A DNA stretch of 64,000 nt from Segatella paludivivens DSM 17968 = JCM 13650 (GTDB lineage: Bacteria; Bacteroidota; Bacteroidia; Bacteroidales; Bacteroidaceae): the NCBI RefSeq assembly GCF_000373185.1, contig NZ_KB890629.1, positions 46,806 to 110,805 of the forward strand, written 5' to 3'. The notes beneath the pieces were generated by a model. That model was not told where the DNA came from. It searched no databases and saw only the letters and a program-made list of their open reading frames with translations. Position 1 is the stretch's first letter. Every line of letters starts with the position of its first letter. The position numbers and the translations under genes were made by a program. Shown here piece after piece: positions 45,520 through 54,980 of the stretch.

Positions 45520-45718
45520 AATCGTAGATTATTTCATCTACTGTTTATTGATGAATTGCCGTCGTTGAATGATTGTAATATAATGAAGTTTCTTAGTATT
45601 TCGCAATCATCTTCCTGCATATACCTGTAATTTTTGACGAAGGAAACGGTGTTTTGACTATGGAGTAATTTTAAATATAAAACTACAAATAGTCTTATGA
45701 TATATTTTCTCCTATATA

Positions 45719-45745
45719 ATGTACGCATACATGCGCGCGCACATA
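45719..45745. other. Alternating purine-pyrimidine tract with (GC)4 core
   Basis: Purines and pyrimidines alternate without fault for 27 bp, including ATGCGCGCGCACAT. Such tracts favour Z-DNA under negative supercoiling and are unexpected in this AT-rich intergenic DNA. Confidence 0.6.
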
Positions 45746-46205
45746 GTCTTTTCTAAAATACTAGCGTCGGAGTGTCAATAGATTGATTATCATTGCATTA
45801 TATGTGGTTTTTTGTAAAATTAACAGTCGTGTTTCGTGTCATAAAATTTAGAATAACAAAATCAGCTTTTCTTTCATTAGTATCAAATTACCATGTAAAA
45901 ACACATGTTTTTGCATAGTAAAAATCGCCTCTTACTCATGTTCTATTTTGCTTTTCATCGATAAAACGCATAAAATGACGTCTTTTGGCTGATGCTTTTT
46001 ATGCTAAAAAACGTTTTAACTAGCTGATACACAACCGTTAGACGCTTAGACACTATTTATTTTCAAAAACTATAGGGGAGGGTTATCCTAATCAGCAATA
46101 GATGTAAATGGACAAAGTACTATAAATCGTATCAGAATTCAAACAAAACGATGCTTCTTATCACATTATTTGCTGTTGACAAAAGCGTTTGAAGGTTTAA
46201 AAAAT

Positions 46206-46315
46206 CGTTTCTACGATCAAACGTTTGCGTTTCTACGACATAAAATTTCCGTTTCTACGATCAAACGTTTTCATTTCTACGATGTAACGTTTGCGTTTCT
46301 ATATAGAAAAGTTTA
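46206..46315. repeat. Five 22-bp direct repeats with CGTTTCTACG core
   Basis: Units start at 46206, 46228, 46250, 46272 and 46294, exactly 22 bp apart. The first ten bases, CGTTTCTACG, are constant except for one change in unit 4 and decay in unit 5. The rest varies: units 1 and 3 contain ATCAAACGTTT, unit 4 ATGTAACGTTT, and unit 2 ACATAAAATTT. There are no unique spacers, so it is not CRISPR. Confidence 0.85.
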
Positions 46316-46422
46316 TTCTGCGAATTAAATCAGTAAAGTAATGGTTGTTTTCAGTTTCTCCGATTAAAACTATACTAATTCTTATAACATATATAAGTGA
46401 TAGATCCCCTTTTATATGTAAA

Positions 46423-47502
46423 TTAATAATGCGGTATTTTTGCTGCGTTCTTATTCAGAAATATGTAGGTGGTGTTGTCGGCAATATAGTCTTTTGCCAT
46501 ATACCAAATTCCTTTATAGTCACCTGTTGTGCCCCATGAATTTTTTACTAAATAGTATTCTACACCATTTTCGTCTTTCGCGGTTCCATATATCAACATT
46601 ACGTGATCGTAGGTGGCATCCAAATTATCAAATCGCATCTGACGACTCTCCTGAATTGGTTTTTTCTTTGGAGCTTCAGCTATACCCGTACGTTCGAAAC
46701 CATTACCAGAAACATCACCTCCCCATGCTACATTGTAACCGTTCTTTAAAGCTGTGTCAATAATACTCATCATTTCATTGAGTGGTACATTGTAGCTCAT
46801 TCGTGGACGCCATTTGTATGGAGCTTCAATGATGAAACTCTGATAAAAAGGATGATGTGTGAAACTCGTTATGCTGATGTAATCATCTAAATTAAGTTTA
46901 AGACTTGCTGCGAATGATCTTGGAGTATATTCCTTTCCTTCATACATAAACGTTTCAGGACACTTTCCAAGATATGCGTCAAGAATATTCTGAAATCCCT
47001 GACGCCATGCTGGAGACAGTTTTTGTGACTTGCTACGTGCTATAGCTTTGACATAAGGTTCCAAAACCATAAAAAATTCATTAAAGTTCGCCAAAGTGTC
47101 ACCAATCATACTACCGGGTTTAGCCATTGCAGACTCAGGACAGATGCCATGATTGCGTATTACGTCAAGTACGTCATCGCATGATCCACCTTGAGAAAAC
47201 CTGCTGTCGCCATGTTCGCGGACATTGTATATTGCACAGTCAACATAATCTTTACTAGCGACAAACATTTCGCTCAAGTCTACAGTTTTACCAGTAGCTC
47301 GTAAGATTTCTCCCTCAAAGAAACCACATGTTGCATAATCCCAGCATGTCCCACTGCAGTTTTGGTTTTTAATGCTAGTAATCTTGTTTTCTAAAGTAGT
47401 GGTAAAAACATGCTTTTTTACATCGTCTTTCTTTTCTTGGGCAGATGCTAACATACCGATGAAAAGTAGCAAAATGGTCAATAATCTCTTGGTAGTTCCC
47501 AT
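46423..47502 (-). CDS. Secreted C1-like cysteine peptidase (aminopeptidase C/bleomycin hydrolase type)
   Basis: The 359-residue protein has a signal peptide (MGTTKRLLTILLLFIGMLASAQ). The papain-fold triad is complete: Cys53 in QNCSGTCWDYAT, His300 in TYDHVMLIYG and Asn321 in VKNSWGT. The arrangement fits the C1B aminopeptidase C group, although those of Firmicutes are cytoplasmic; here export to the periplasm is predicted. Substrate specificity is unknown. It begins 11 bp after dgt on the same strand and is probably co-transcribed with it. Confidence 0.9.
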   Translation of the reverse strand: MGTTKRLLTILLLFIGMLASAQEKKDDVKKHVFTTTLENKITSIKNQNCSGTCWDYATCGFFEGEILRATGKTVDLSEMFVASKDYVDCAIYNVREHGDSRFSQGGSCDDVLDVIRNHGICPESAMAKPGSMIGDTLANFNEFFMVLEPYVKAIARSKSQKLSPAWRQGFQNILDAYLGKCPETFMYEGKEYTPRSFAASLKLNLDDYISITSFTHHPFYQSFIIEAPYKWRPRMSYNVPLNEMMSIIDTALKNGYNVAWGGDVSGNGFERTGIAEAPKKKPIQESRQMRFDNLDATYDHVMLIYGTAKDENGVEYYLVKNSWGTTGDYKGIWYMAKDYIADNTTYIFLNKNAAKIPHY

Positions 47503-47513
47503 ATAGAAATGCT

Positions 47514-48851
47514 TTATATTATAGGCAATGACATGCCGTTTATCTTTTGATATATATCCAAAGCGTATATGTCTGTCATTCCGCTTATATAGTCGATCAC
47601 AGCCATAATTCTTGTTTCAAGATTATCACTGTGTATATCGTATTGGCTGCTAACTCTTCGTATTAATTGTTGAGAATAGAATCTGTCAGGATTCCTTGCA
47701 GCATCTATAAATACATCCATAAGAGTTTCCATTATTTTGTAACCCGATAGCTCTATATCAAGAACAGGTTTGCTATGATAAATCTTTTGGTATGAAACTT
47801 TCTCGCAACGTTCGTATGCATCTTTTTGAATAAGGGAGATGTTGTCAATAAGACTCCCGTGAAAAGTTCCATTTAAGATTTCTTCTTCATGTTCAGCGAA
47901 AGTCTTAACACATTCATTCTCGAGTTTGCCGATAACGCAAGCTCGCAAATACACAACTTTTTCATTATCATCAGTTACATCATCTTCTTTCATTCTATTT
48001 GATATGTCATCTTGGGTGCCTTTATCGAAAAAGCCCATTAGAAGTTCGAAAGTTTCTTGGAAAGAAAGAATCTTAAGCTTATGAGAATCCTCTATATCCA
48101 TAATTTCGTAACAGATATCGTCGGCTGCTTCTACAAGATATACCAAAGGATGACGTGCATACTTTAATGGTTCTCCTTTGTTGGATTTGCTAATAATGCC
48201 CAATTCATCGGCTATTTTTTGATAATCTTTAGCTTCTGTTTTGAAAAATCCAAATTTTCCATGGTCTCCAGCTAAGCTACTTGCAAAAGGATATTTAACA
48301 ATGCTTGCAAGCATAGAGTATGTCATAACAAACCCGCCTAGTCTTCTTCCCAAGAATCTGTGCGTAAGTAAACGGAAAGCATTAGCATTACCTTCAAAAT
48401 GTGTTATATCATCCCAAAAATCCGATGAAACCGATTCTTTTAAAGCTTTCCCTTTGCCTTCTGTGAAGAATGTCTGAATAGCCTTTTCCCCAGAATGTCC
48501 AAATGGAGGATTACCCATATCGTGTGCCAAACATGCTGCACTGACAATAGTGCCGATTTCTTCAAAAAGAGTGTTCGCTAATTCTGGATGCACATCTTTC
48601 AATTGTCTGCATACGTCATTGCCCAAAGACTGTCCAAGACTTGAAACCTCGAGACTGTGGGTTAATCTGTTATGCACGAAGATGCTACCAGGAAGAGGAA
48701 AAACCTGGGTCTTATTTTGTAGTCTGCGAAACGGAGCAGAGTATATCAGCCTGTCATAATCTCGCTTAAACTCTGATCTGTCATCGTGTCTTTCGGCATG
48801 TCTATGTTCCTGCCCAAGACGCTTGTTTGATATAAGTTGTTGCCAATTCAT
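47514..48851 (-). CDS. dgt: Deoxyguanosinetriphosphate triphosphohydrolase (dGTPase)
   Basis: This HD-domain enzyme hydrolyses dGTP (or other dNTPs) to the nucleoside and triphosphate. The 445-residue protein has FRRLQNKTQVFPL and the metal site formed by the His in LTHSLEVSSLGQ and the HD pair in CLAHDMGNPPFGHSGE. A conserved YLVEAADDICYEIMD segment follows. The length fits dGTPase. Its -7 box ends four bases before the ATG. dut, another dNTP-pool enzyme, is divergent across a 156-bp gap. Confidence 0.94.
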   Translation of the reverse strand: MNWQQLISNKRLGQEHRHAERHDDRSEFKRDYDRLIYSAPFRRLQNKTQVFPLPGSIFVHNRLTHSLEVSSLGQSLGNDVCRQLKDVHPELANTLFEEIGTIVSAACLAHDMGNPPFGHSGEKAIQTFFTEGKGKALKESVSSDFWDDITHFEGNANAFRLLTHRFLGRRLGGFVMTYSMLASIVKYPFASSLAGDHGKFGFFKTEAKDYQKIADELGIISKSNKGEPLKYARHPLVYLVEAADDICYEIMDIEDSHKLKILSFQETFELLMGFFDKGTQDDISNRMKEDDVTDDNEKVVYLRACVIGKLENECVKTFAEHEEEILNGTFHGSLIDNISLIQKDAYERCEKVSYQKIYHSKPVLDIELSGYKIMETLMDVFIDAARNPDRFYSQQLIRRVSSQYDIHSDNLETRIMAVIDYISGMTDIYALDIYQKINGMSLPII

Positions 48852-48855
48852 GTGG

Positions 48856-48863
48856 CAAATATA
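48856..48863 (-). promoter_or_regulatory. -7 box of dgt, four bases before the ATG
   Basis: TATATTTG then CCAC then ATG at 48851: transcription would begin at or beside the start codon. No good -33 TTTG is visible. Confidence 0.45.
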
Positions 48864-49007
48864 GTGTAATTTAATCTAAATAGTTTCTTTTTCTGTTGAA
48901 AAATTAAGATATATGCATATAATTCATTATTTTTGCACATGATAGGCAGACTATAATATATTTCTATTTTCTGTCAGTACATGTTTCGAATATTATAAAA
49001 TACATTT

Positions 49008-49445
49008 ATGCTAAAGATTAAAGTCGTAAACACCGGACATCAGCAGCTACCTGCTTATGCTACACCGCAGAGTGCAGGTATGGATTTGCGTGCAAATATT
49101 GATGAATCAATCGTGTTGAAACCATTTGAACGTCGTCTGATTTCTACGGGTTTACATATAGCATTGCCTGTTGGCTTTGAGGCTCAAATACGCCCACGTA
49201 GCGGTTTGGCCTTGAAACATGGTATAACTGTACTAAATTCTCCAGGTACTGTTGATGCTGATTATCGTGGTGAGGTAATGGTTCTTTTGATTAATTTGTC
49301 TCAAGAAGAATTCGTCATCAATGATGGTGAGCGTATTGCACAAATGGTTATTGCTAGACATGAACAGGGACTTATGGAACTTGTTGATGAACTGGACGAA
49401 ACCGAGCGTGGTACAGGTGGATATGGACATACAGGAGTGAAGTAA
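49008..49445 (+). CDS. dut: dUTP pyrophosphatase
   Basis: dUTPase hydrolyses dUTP to dUMP and pyrophosphate, which keeps uracil out of DNA. All five motifs of the trimeric family are present in 145 residues: [36 protein letters not shown] and [11 protein letters not shown] -7 box TATTTTTG lies at 48928-48935. It leads a run of four genes with gaps of 21, 21 and 0 bp. Confidence 0.97.
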   Translation: MLKIKVVNTGHQQLPAYATPQSAGMDLRANIDESIVLKPFERRLISTGLHIALPVGFEAQIRPRSGLALKHGITVLNSPGTVDADYRGEVMVLLINLSQEEFVINDGERIAQMVIARHEQGLMELVDELDETERGTGGYGHTGVK

Positions 49446-49466
49446 AAACGAATAATACAATTCAAA

Positions 49467-51245
49467 TTGAAATATACATATAGACATATTGTTTTAATAC
49501 TTGTTGTCGGCTTTATTGCCGTTTCAACAGTGTTGCCTTCATTCGCTAAGAGCAATAAGCGTAAGAAGATGGAAACTTCAACGACTGTTGCGCCTCTTTC
49601 TTATGAAGATAGTATGCGCTATAATTCTTTCTTTATGGAGTCCGTTGTCGCTGCCGGAGCAGGAAGATACGCTTCTGCTTATGACTTGTTGAAGCATAGT
49701 TTGGAGATTAATCCGAATGCAGCCGAAGCATATTACTTGCTTTCTACATACCAGATGGAATTAAAGCAGGATACTTTAGCGATAAAATCGATGGAAAAAG
49801 CCGCTGAACTTTCACCAACTAATGATACCTATCAAGAGCGTTTGGCGCAATACTGCATCAATTTTAAACAGTATGATAAAGCGATAAAAGTTTATGAGAA
49901 TCTTGCGACTAATCGCCCCGATCGTACAGATGTACTTGAAGTGTTGATGCAGTTGTATAATCAGCAAAAGGACTATACAAACATGCTCAAAACGATTGAC
50001 CGTATAGAAAAAGCTGATGGAACTGGAGAAGAAATAACTTTGGCTAAGGTTAGAGCTTATGAACTTCTTGGTAACAAGAAAGATGCATACAAAGCTTTGA
50101 AAAATCTTTCTGACACATATCCTAACGACAATAGTTATAAAGTCATGTTGGCTAACTGGCTAATGCAGAATGATAAGCAAAAGAATGCCTATGATATTTA
50201 TACTTCAGTGTTAAAGGATGAACCGTCAAATTCTTATGCGCTATCTTCGCTTTATGACTATTATAAGGCCACTGGTGAAAATGATAAGGCAAAAGAAGTA
50301 ATGACTCGAGTGCTTGCAAATAGTAAGACAGACTCCAATAGCAAGCAGGCTATGATTCGACAGTTTATTGAAGAAAATGAACAAGCTGGCGGTGACAGTA
50401 CCGTTGTTCTTGATATGCTTGATAAAGTCACGAAGCAAAATCCACAAGATGCAGATATAGCAGAACTGAAGGTCGCCTATATGTCATTGAAGAAAATGCC
50501 TAAAGATGCTCTTGATAGCGCAATCGTTTCTTTGTTAAATGTAGCTCCTGATAATGCTGGCGCACGTCTTCAACTTATCCAGAATATATGGGATAAGAAA
50601 AATTGGGATCAGATAATATCTCTCTGTAAACCAGCTTTGGAATACAATCCAGACGAGATGGCTTTCTATTATTTTCTTAGTTTGGCTTATTTTCAGAAAG
50701 ATGACTTAGATCTTACTTTGCAGACAATTCAAAAAGGTGTATCTCAAGTTACGGATAAAAGTAATTCGGCTATGGTTTCTGAGTTGTATGCCATGAAGGG
50801 TGACCTTTTCCAGAAAAAGGGACAAATGCAACAAGCTTTTGCTGCCTATGATAGTAGTTTGCAATGGAAAGATGATAACATAGGTTGTCTAAATAACTAT
50901 GCATATTATTTAAGTGAAGATGGACATAATCTTCAAAAAGCTGAGCAGATGAGTTATAAAACGATTAAGGCAGAACCCAAAAACTCTACATATCTTGATA
51001 CTTATGCATGGATACTATTTATGCAGGATAGATTTGCTGAGGCTAAAATTTATGCAGATCAAGCCGTAGCTAATGATACGGATTCTGTTCAAAGCCCAGT
51101 AATACTTGAACATACAGGAGATATTTATGCTTGTCTGGGAAAAGCCAATGATGCAGTTAATTTTTGGCAGAAAGCTATTAAAGCGGGTGGAAACAGTCCT
51201 TTGTTGAAACGTAAGATTGAACTTAAAAAATATATAAAGAAATAA
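49467..51245 (+). CDS. Exported TPR-repeat protein (TTG start)
   Basis: The 592-residue protein has a signal peptide (MKYTYRHIVLILVVGFIAVS, from a TTG codon) and then tetratricopeptide repeats throughout. Examples are GRYASAYDLLKHSLEINPNA, AEAYYLLSTYQ and QMQQAFAAYDSSLQWKDDN. The next in-frame ATG lies after the signal peptide, so TTG is the only start that keeps export. TPR proteins scaffold complexes. Its place between dut and a lipoprotein/EnvC pair hints at a cell-envelope role. Confidence 0.88.
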   Translation: MKYTYRHIVLILVVGFIAVSTVLPSFAKSNKRKKMETSTTVAPLSYEDSMRYNSFFMESVVAAGAGRYASAYDLLKHSLEINPNAAEAYYLLSTYQMELKQDTLAIKSMEKAAELSPTNDTYQERLAQYCINFKQYDKAIKVYENLATNRPDRTDVLEVLMQLYNQQKDYTNMLKTIDRIEKADGTGEEITLAKVRAYELLGNKKDAYKALKNLSDTYPNDNSYKVMLANWLMQNDKQKNAYDIYTSVLKDEPSNSYALSSLYDYYKATGENDKAKEVMTRVLANSKTDSNSKQAMIRQFIEENEQAGGDSTVVLDMLDKVTKQNPQDADIAELKVAYMSLKKMPKDALDSAIVSLLNVAPDNAGARLQLIQNIWDKKNWDQIISLCKPALEYNPDEMAFYYFLSLAYFQKDDLDLTLQTIQKGVSQVTDKSNSAMVSELYAMKGDLFQKKGQMQQAFAAYDSSLQWKDDNIGCLNNYAYYLSEDGHNLQKAEQMSYKTIKAEPKNSTYLDTYAWILFMQDRFAEAKIYADQAVANDTDSVQSPVILEHTGDIYACLGKANDAVNFWQKAIKAGGNSPLLKRKIELKKYIKK

Positions 51246-51266
51246 CCAAAGCTTTATAAAAAAAAT

Positions 51267-52166
51267 ATGAATAGAATATATATCAAGCTGATTACTTTAG
51301 GATTACCATTGATTTTGGTGTCTTGTGGAGCAAAGAAAAATTTGGTAAAGGATGCTCCTGTAGTCCATAAAACGGTGGTTAAATCGGATAAAATGGCTGA
51401 TGAAGTAGAATTAAAGAAACTGACTTTTGTACAAAAGGTTTCAGATAATTCGGTGTATGCAACAAATATAGTAGGTGATCTGCGATTTAATATAAAAGCT
51501 GGTGGAAGGGATATCACAGTTCCTGGATCTTTGCACATGCGCAAAAACCAAGTTATACGTATTCAATTATTTATTCCATTACTAGGCTCTGAGGTTGGAC
51601 GATTGGAATTTACACCAGAGTATGTATTGGTTATAGATCGTATACATAAGGAATATATTAAAGCTGATTACAGCCAGCTTGACTTCCTAAAAGATAATGG
51701 TTTGAACTTTTATAGCCTACAGTCATTGTTTTGGAATCAGTTGTTTCTTCCGGGTACAGATAAAGTTTCAGAGACAGACTTACATAAGTTTAACGTAAAG
51801 CTTGATGAGGTGGGTGAAAACAATCCTGTTTCATGGAAAAATAATAATATGAGTTTTGTCTGGAATGCAAATAAGCAGTCTGGTTTAATCGGCGAAACAG
51901 ACGTGGCATATAGAAGTTTACAACATGGAATGTCTACGCTGAATTGGAAATATTCTAATTTCACAAATGTTGGTGTGAAGATGTTCCCAGCAAAGCAGAA
52001 CTTTAAGTTTACTACCACTGCGACAAAACAAAAGCAGGCTGCTGAGGTTACACTTGATATGGAAGAAGTGACAACTAAGGACAACTGGGATGTAAATACA
52101 ACGATTTCAAATAAATATAAAAAGATAGAAGCCGCGGATATCCTCGGTAAAATCATGAGTTTGTAA
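51267..52166 (+). CDS. DUF4292 outer-membrane lipoprotein
   Basis: The 299-residue protein has a lipoprotein signal ending in the lipobox LVSCG (Cys20). A beta-rich domain of the DUF4292 family follows, with NIKAGGRDITVPGSLHMRKN, QLFIPLLGSEVGRLEFTPEY and SLQSLFWNQLFLPG. The fold is thought to resemble the LolA/LolB lipoprotein carriers. The function is unknown. It directly abuts the next gene, with no base between stop and ATG, and follows a TPR protein: the trio probably acts in envelope maintenance. Confidence 0.88.
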   Translation: MNRIYIKLITLGLPLILVSCGAKKNLVKDAPVVHKTVVKSDKMADEVELKKLTFVQKVSDNSVYATNIVGDLRFNIKAGGRDITVPGSLHMRKNQVIRIQLFIPLLGSEVGRLEFTPEYVLVIDRIHKEYIKADYSQLDFLKDNGLNFYSLQSLFWNQLFLPGTDKVSETDLHKFNVKLDEVGENNPVSWKNNNMSFVWNANKQSGLIGETDVAYRSLQHGMSTLNWKYSNFTNVGVKMFPAKQNFKFTTTATKQKQAAEVTLDMEEVTTKDNWDVNTTISNKYKKIEAADILGKIMSL

Positions 52167-53825
52167 ATGAAAAGATTATTGGTTATACTCCTTGCCACTG
52201 TTATGGCGTTGAATGTTTCTGCACAGAAGAATAAACCTGTACAGAAAAATAAGCAAAGTACTGTGGTAACAAAGAAAAGAAAAGCCGTTCATTCTAATAA
52301 AAAAGCTATAGTTTATACTAATGCTTCAATAAGAGGCTTGCAGGGACAGCGTTCTAAAATTCAAAAGAAGATAAAAGAACAGGAGCAAGCTTTGCGCCAG
52401 AATCAGGCTGATGTGAAACTAAGGTTGCAAAATCTTATCACTTTGAATACGCAGATTGATGAACGCCAGAAGCATATTGATGGAATTCAGCAGGATATCC
52501 ATCATATTGAAGGTAATATCGGTATTCTAAAGGCTCAGTTGCAGACGCTGGAGAGACAATTAGCTGATCGCAAGGCGAAATATATAAAGTCGATGCGATA
52601 TATGGCCAGACATAATACTGTTCAAGACAAGCTGATGTTTATCTTTTCAGCTAAAAATCTTGCACAGATGTATCGTCGTTTGAGATTCGTAAGAGAGTAT
52701 GCGGATTATCAAAAAGCCCAAGGCGAAATGGTAAAGACCAAACAAGCTCAGGTGACTGGTAAACATGTGCAATTAGAACATGTGAAAGGTCAGAAGAGTA
52801 ACCTATTATATAAGGGAAAGAAAGAAAAGAATGCACTAGTTGGTCAGCAAGGTGAGCAAAAGAAAGTTGTTGCATCTTTGCAGAATCAGCAGCAGACAAT
52901 ACAGAAGATAATTGCAGAACAGCGTCAGAAAGATGCTGCTATGAATGCACAAATAGACAGACTCGTAGCTCAGGAAGTAGCAAAAGCCCGTGCAAGAGCT
53001 GCTGCTGAAGCTCAAAAACGTGCTGCAGCCGCAGCCGCATCAAAGCGTCGCGCTGCCGACCTTGCACGTAAAAAAGCTGCTGCAGAGGCTGCTGCTCGTG
53101 AAAATGCACGTAGGGTAGCAGAGGCTAAAGCAAAAGAAGAAAGACTGAAAGCGGAAGCCGAATCTGCTGCAAGGGCTGCCGAAGTAGCTCGTCAGGCACA
53201 GGCTAATGCAGATGAGTCACGAAAGAAAGCCGCTGCTGAAACCGCTTCTAGGGCTGCTGTCGCAGAACGTACTCGTGCTGAACAAGCTGCACGCGAAGCT
53301 CAGGCTCAACGTGTCGCTGCCGAAAGAAAAGCTGTGGTCGATGATGCACGTCAGAAGAAAATTATAGCAGCTGCAACGAAAGAGGCTGATGATGTTCAGA
53401 AGTTTTCTACCGTGGATCGCATGATGAACGGAGGATTCGAAGCTAATCGCGGTCGTTTGCCAATGCCTATAACTGGAGGATATAGGGTTGTGAGCCATTT
53501 CGGACAATATAATGTTGAAGGCTTGAACGGAGTAACTCTTGATAATAAGGGTATTAATATCAAGGGAAGCCCTGGTTGTATGGCAAGGTCAATATATGAT
53601 GGAGAGGTTAGTGCCGTATTTGGATATTCTGGTAGTATGGTTGTTATGGTTCGTCATGGAGCGTATATATCAGTTTATTGCAATCTTAGATCTGTATGCG
53701 TAAGTCGTGGACAGAAAGTAAGCACGCGTCAGGCACTTGGTAGTGTTGGAACCGATAATATACTTCAGTTCCAACTTAGAAAGGAAACTTCTAAACTTAA
53801 TCCTGAAGCATGGTTGGGTAGATGA
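52167..53825 (+). CDS. EnvC-like murein hydrolase activator with degenerate LytM domain
   Basis: The 552-residue protein has a signal peptide (MKRLLVILLATVMALNVSAQ). A first coiled coil covers about residues 55-260, and an Ala/Arg/Lys-rich helix about 265-400. A C-terminal LytM/M23 domain contains MPITGGYRVVSHFGQY. Zinc ligands of active M23 enzymes are lost: the HxGID-type segment reads NKGINI and the last HxH is replaced by LQFQLR. This is the EnvC pattern: such proteins do not cut murein but activate amidases during cell separation. Confidence 0.88.
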   Translation: MKRLLVILLATVMALNVSAQKNKPVQKNKQSTVVTKKRKAVHSNKKAIVYTNASIRGLQGQRSKIQKKIKEQEQALRQNQADVKLRLQNLITLNTQIDERQKHIDGIQQDIHHIEGNIGILKAQLQTLERQLADRKAKYIKSMRYMARHNTVQDKLMFIFSAKNLAQMYRRLRFVREYADYQKAQGEMVKTKQAQVTGKHVQLEHVKGQKSNLLYKGKKEKNALVGQQGEQKKVVASLQNQQQTIQKIIAEQRQKDAAMNAQIDRLVAQEVAKARARAAAEAQKRAAAAAASKRRAADLARKKAAAEAAARENARRVAEAKAKEERLKAEAESAARAAEVARQAQANADESRKKAAAETASRAAVAERTRAEQAAREAQAQRVAAERKAVVDDARQKKIIAAATKEADDVQKFSTVDRMMNGGFEANRGRLPMPITGGYRVVSHFGQYNVEGLNGVTLDNKGINIKGSPGCMARSIYDGEVSAVFGYSGSMVVMVRHGAYISVYCNLRSVCVSRGQKVSTRQALGSVGTDNILQFQLRKETSKLNPEAWLGR

Positions 53826-53841
53826 TTTTAAAAGTTAAATC

Positions 53842-54903
53842 TTAGATAATGACGCCGTCAAGTAGTTGGATATACTGCTTGATGGCGTTTTCTATTTCTC
53901 CAATTTCAATGAATTCATCGGCGGAGTGAGAACGCGATGACTCTCCAGGGCCAAGTTTGAAAGACGGGAAACTCATCAAAGCCTGATCGCTAAGTGTTGG
54001 GCTTCCAAAAGGTTTCATTCCCATTTCAATGCATCTTTTTATAAGAGGGTGCTCTGGTGAAATATGTGAAGAGTTTAATCGGTATGAATGAGCTTTAATT
54101 TCGCTTTTGCAGTGTTGCTGTATGAAATTACATACATCTTCGTTCTTGTAAAACTCATTTGATCTTACGTCAATAAGTGCTGTAAGTTTGTCTGGAATTA
54201 CGTTGTGTTGTGTTCCTGCATTTACTACTGTTACCGTCATCTTTGTGGGCCCAAGTAAATCACTTATTTTTTTAAATTTGTAGTCTCTTATCCACATCAA
54301 GTCATCAAGGGCTTCGTATATCGCATTTATGCCTTCGTTACGTGCGGCATGCCCGCTTTTGCCATGAGCAATAAGGTCAATTACCATCAGCCCTTTTTCT
54401 GCGATAGCTGGTTGCATTCCTGTTGGTTCGCCAACAATGGCAATGTCGATTTTGGGCAACAATGGAAGTATCATGCTTATTCCATTTTCCCCAGAGATCT
54501 CTTCTTCGGCAGAGGCGAGATAAATGACGTTGTATTTCTGTGGCTTCGCCGATAGATACCTGAATACTTGCAATAGAGAAACTAGTCCTCCTCCACAGTC
54601 ATTGCTTCCCAAACCATATAAAACATTGTTCTCAATGGTTGGCATGAAAGGGCTACGTGTCCACGAGTCTACAGGTTTTACCGTGTCAATATGCGCATTA
54701 AGCAATAGGGTAGGTTTGTTCGTATCAAAATTCTTGTCGGTTATCCACACATTGTTAGCTTCACGCTCATATTCAAAACCATAATTTACGATGGTCTCGG
54801 CTATAATGTCAGCTGCTTCTTTTTCGTTGCGACTGACTGACGGTGTGGCGATAAGATGCTTGAGCAAGTCTATCGCATCGTTAGTGTATTCTTTTTGCGT
54901 CAT
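53842..54903 (-). CDS. M20 metallopeptidase, acetyl/succinyl-ornithine deacylase-like
   Basis: The 353-residue di-zinc hydrolase has NAHIDTVKPVDSW (His ligand and Asp), GLGSNDCGGG (bridging Asp), SAEEEISGENG (catalytic and ligand Glu) and VGEPTGMQ. The pattern fits the ArgE/DapE group. Bacteroidota make arginine through N-succinylornithine and need such a deacylase, so that role is plausible. The frame is open to 54978, but a -7 box TATCTTTG at 54919-54912 lies within the extension, so the ATG at 54903 (MTQKEYT) is chosen. Confidence 0.85.
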   Translation of the reverse strand: MTQKEYTNDAIDLLKHLIATPSVSRNEKEAADIIAETIVNYGFEYEREANNVWITDKNFDTNKPTLLLNAHIDTVKPVDSWTRSPFMPTIENNVLYGLGSNDCGGGLVSLLQVFRYLSAKPQKYNVIYLASAEEEISGENGISMILPLLPKIDIAIVGEPTGMQPAIAEKGLMVIDLIAHGKSGHAARNEGINAIYEALDDLMWIRDYKFKKISDLLGPTKMTVTVVNAGTQHNVIPDKLTALIDVRSNEFYKNEDVCNFIQQHCKSEIKAHSYRLNSSHISPEHPLIKRCIEMGMKPFGSPTLSDQALMSFPSFKLGPGESSRSHSADEFIEIGEIENAIKQYIQLLDGVII

Positions 54904-54911
54904 ATCGATGA

Positions 54912-54959
54912 CAAAGATAGCAAAATATTTTGTATTTTTCCTAATTTGCACTATCTTTG
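54912..54959. promoter_or_regulatory. Divergent promoters of the M20 and acyl-CoA synthetase genes
   Basis: On the plus strand TTTG at 54929-54932, a 19-bp spacer and TATCTTTG at 54952-54959 serve the synthetase. On the minus strand TATCTTTG at 54919-54912 serves the M20 gene. The two -7 boxes are identical and face outwards. Confidence 0.75.
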
Positions 54960-54980
54960 CATAAATTAAAATAAGCAATT

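Larger units (their letters stand above)
45520..46422. other. Gene-free island rich in palindromes
   Basis: No convincing gene lies in these 903 bp. It holds a 27-bp alternating purine-pyrimidine tract at 45719-45745. One inverted repeat lies at 45893-45916 (ATGTAAAAAC/GTTTTTGCAT) and another at 45968-46004 (GCATAAAA/TTTTATGC). The direct-repeat array at 46206-46315 is listed separately. Confidence 0.6.

Noticed and set aside
45534..45728. Possible 64-residue minus-strand gene
   Set aside because: It lies in a repeat-rich island, has no promoter or family resemblance, and looks like a chance open frame.
46423..47502. Cytoplasmic bleomycin hydrolase
   Set aside because: A clear signal peptide precedes the papain fold, so an exported peptidase is more likely than the classical cytoplasmic enzyme.
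54904..54978. 25-residue N-terminal extension of the M20 enzyme
   Set aside because: It contains the -7 box of the gene and part of the divergent promoter, and adds a non-conserved hydrophobic leader.
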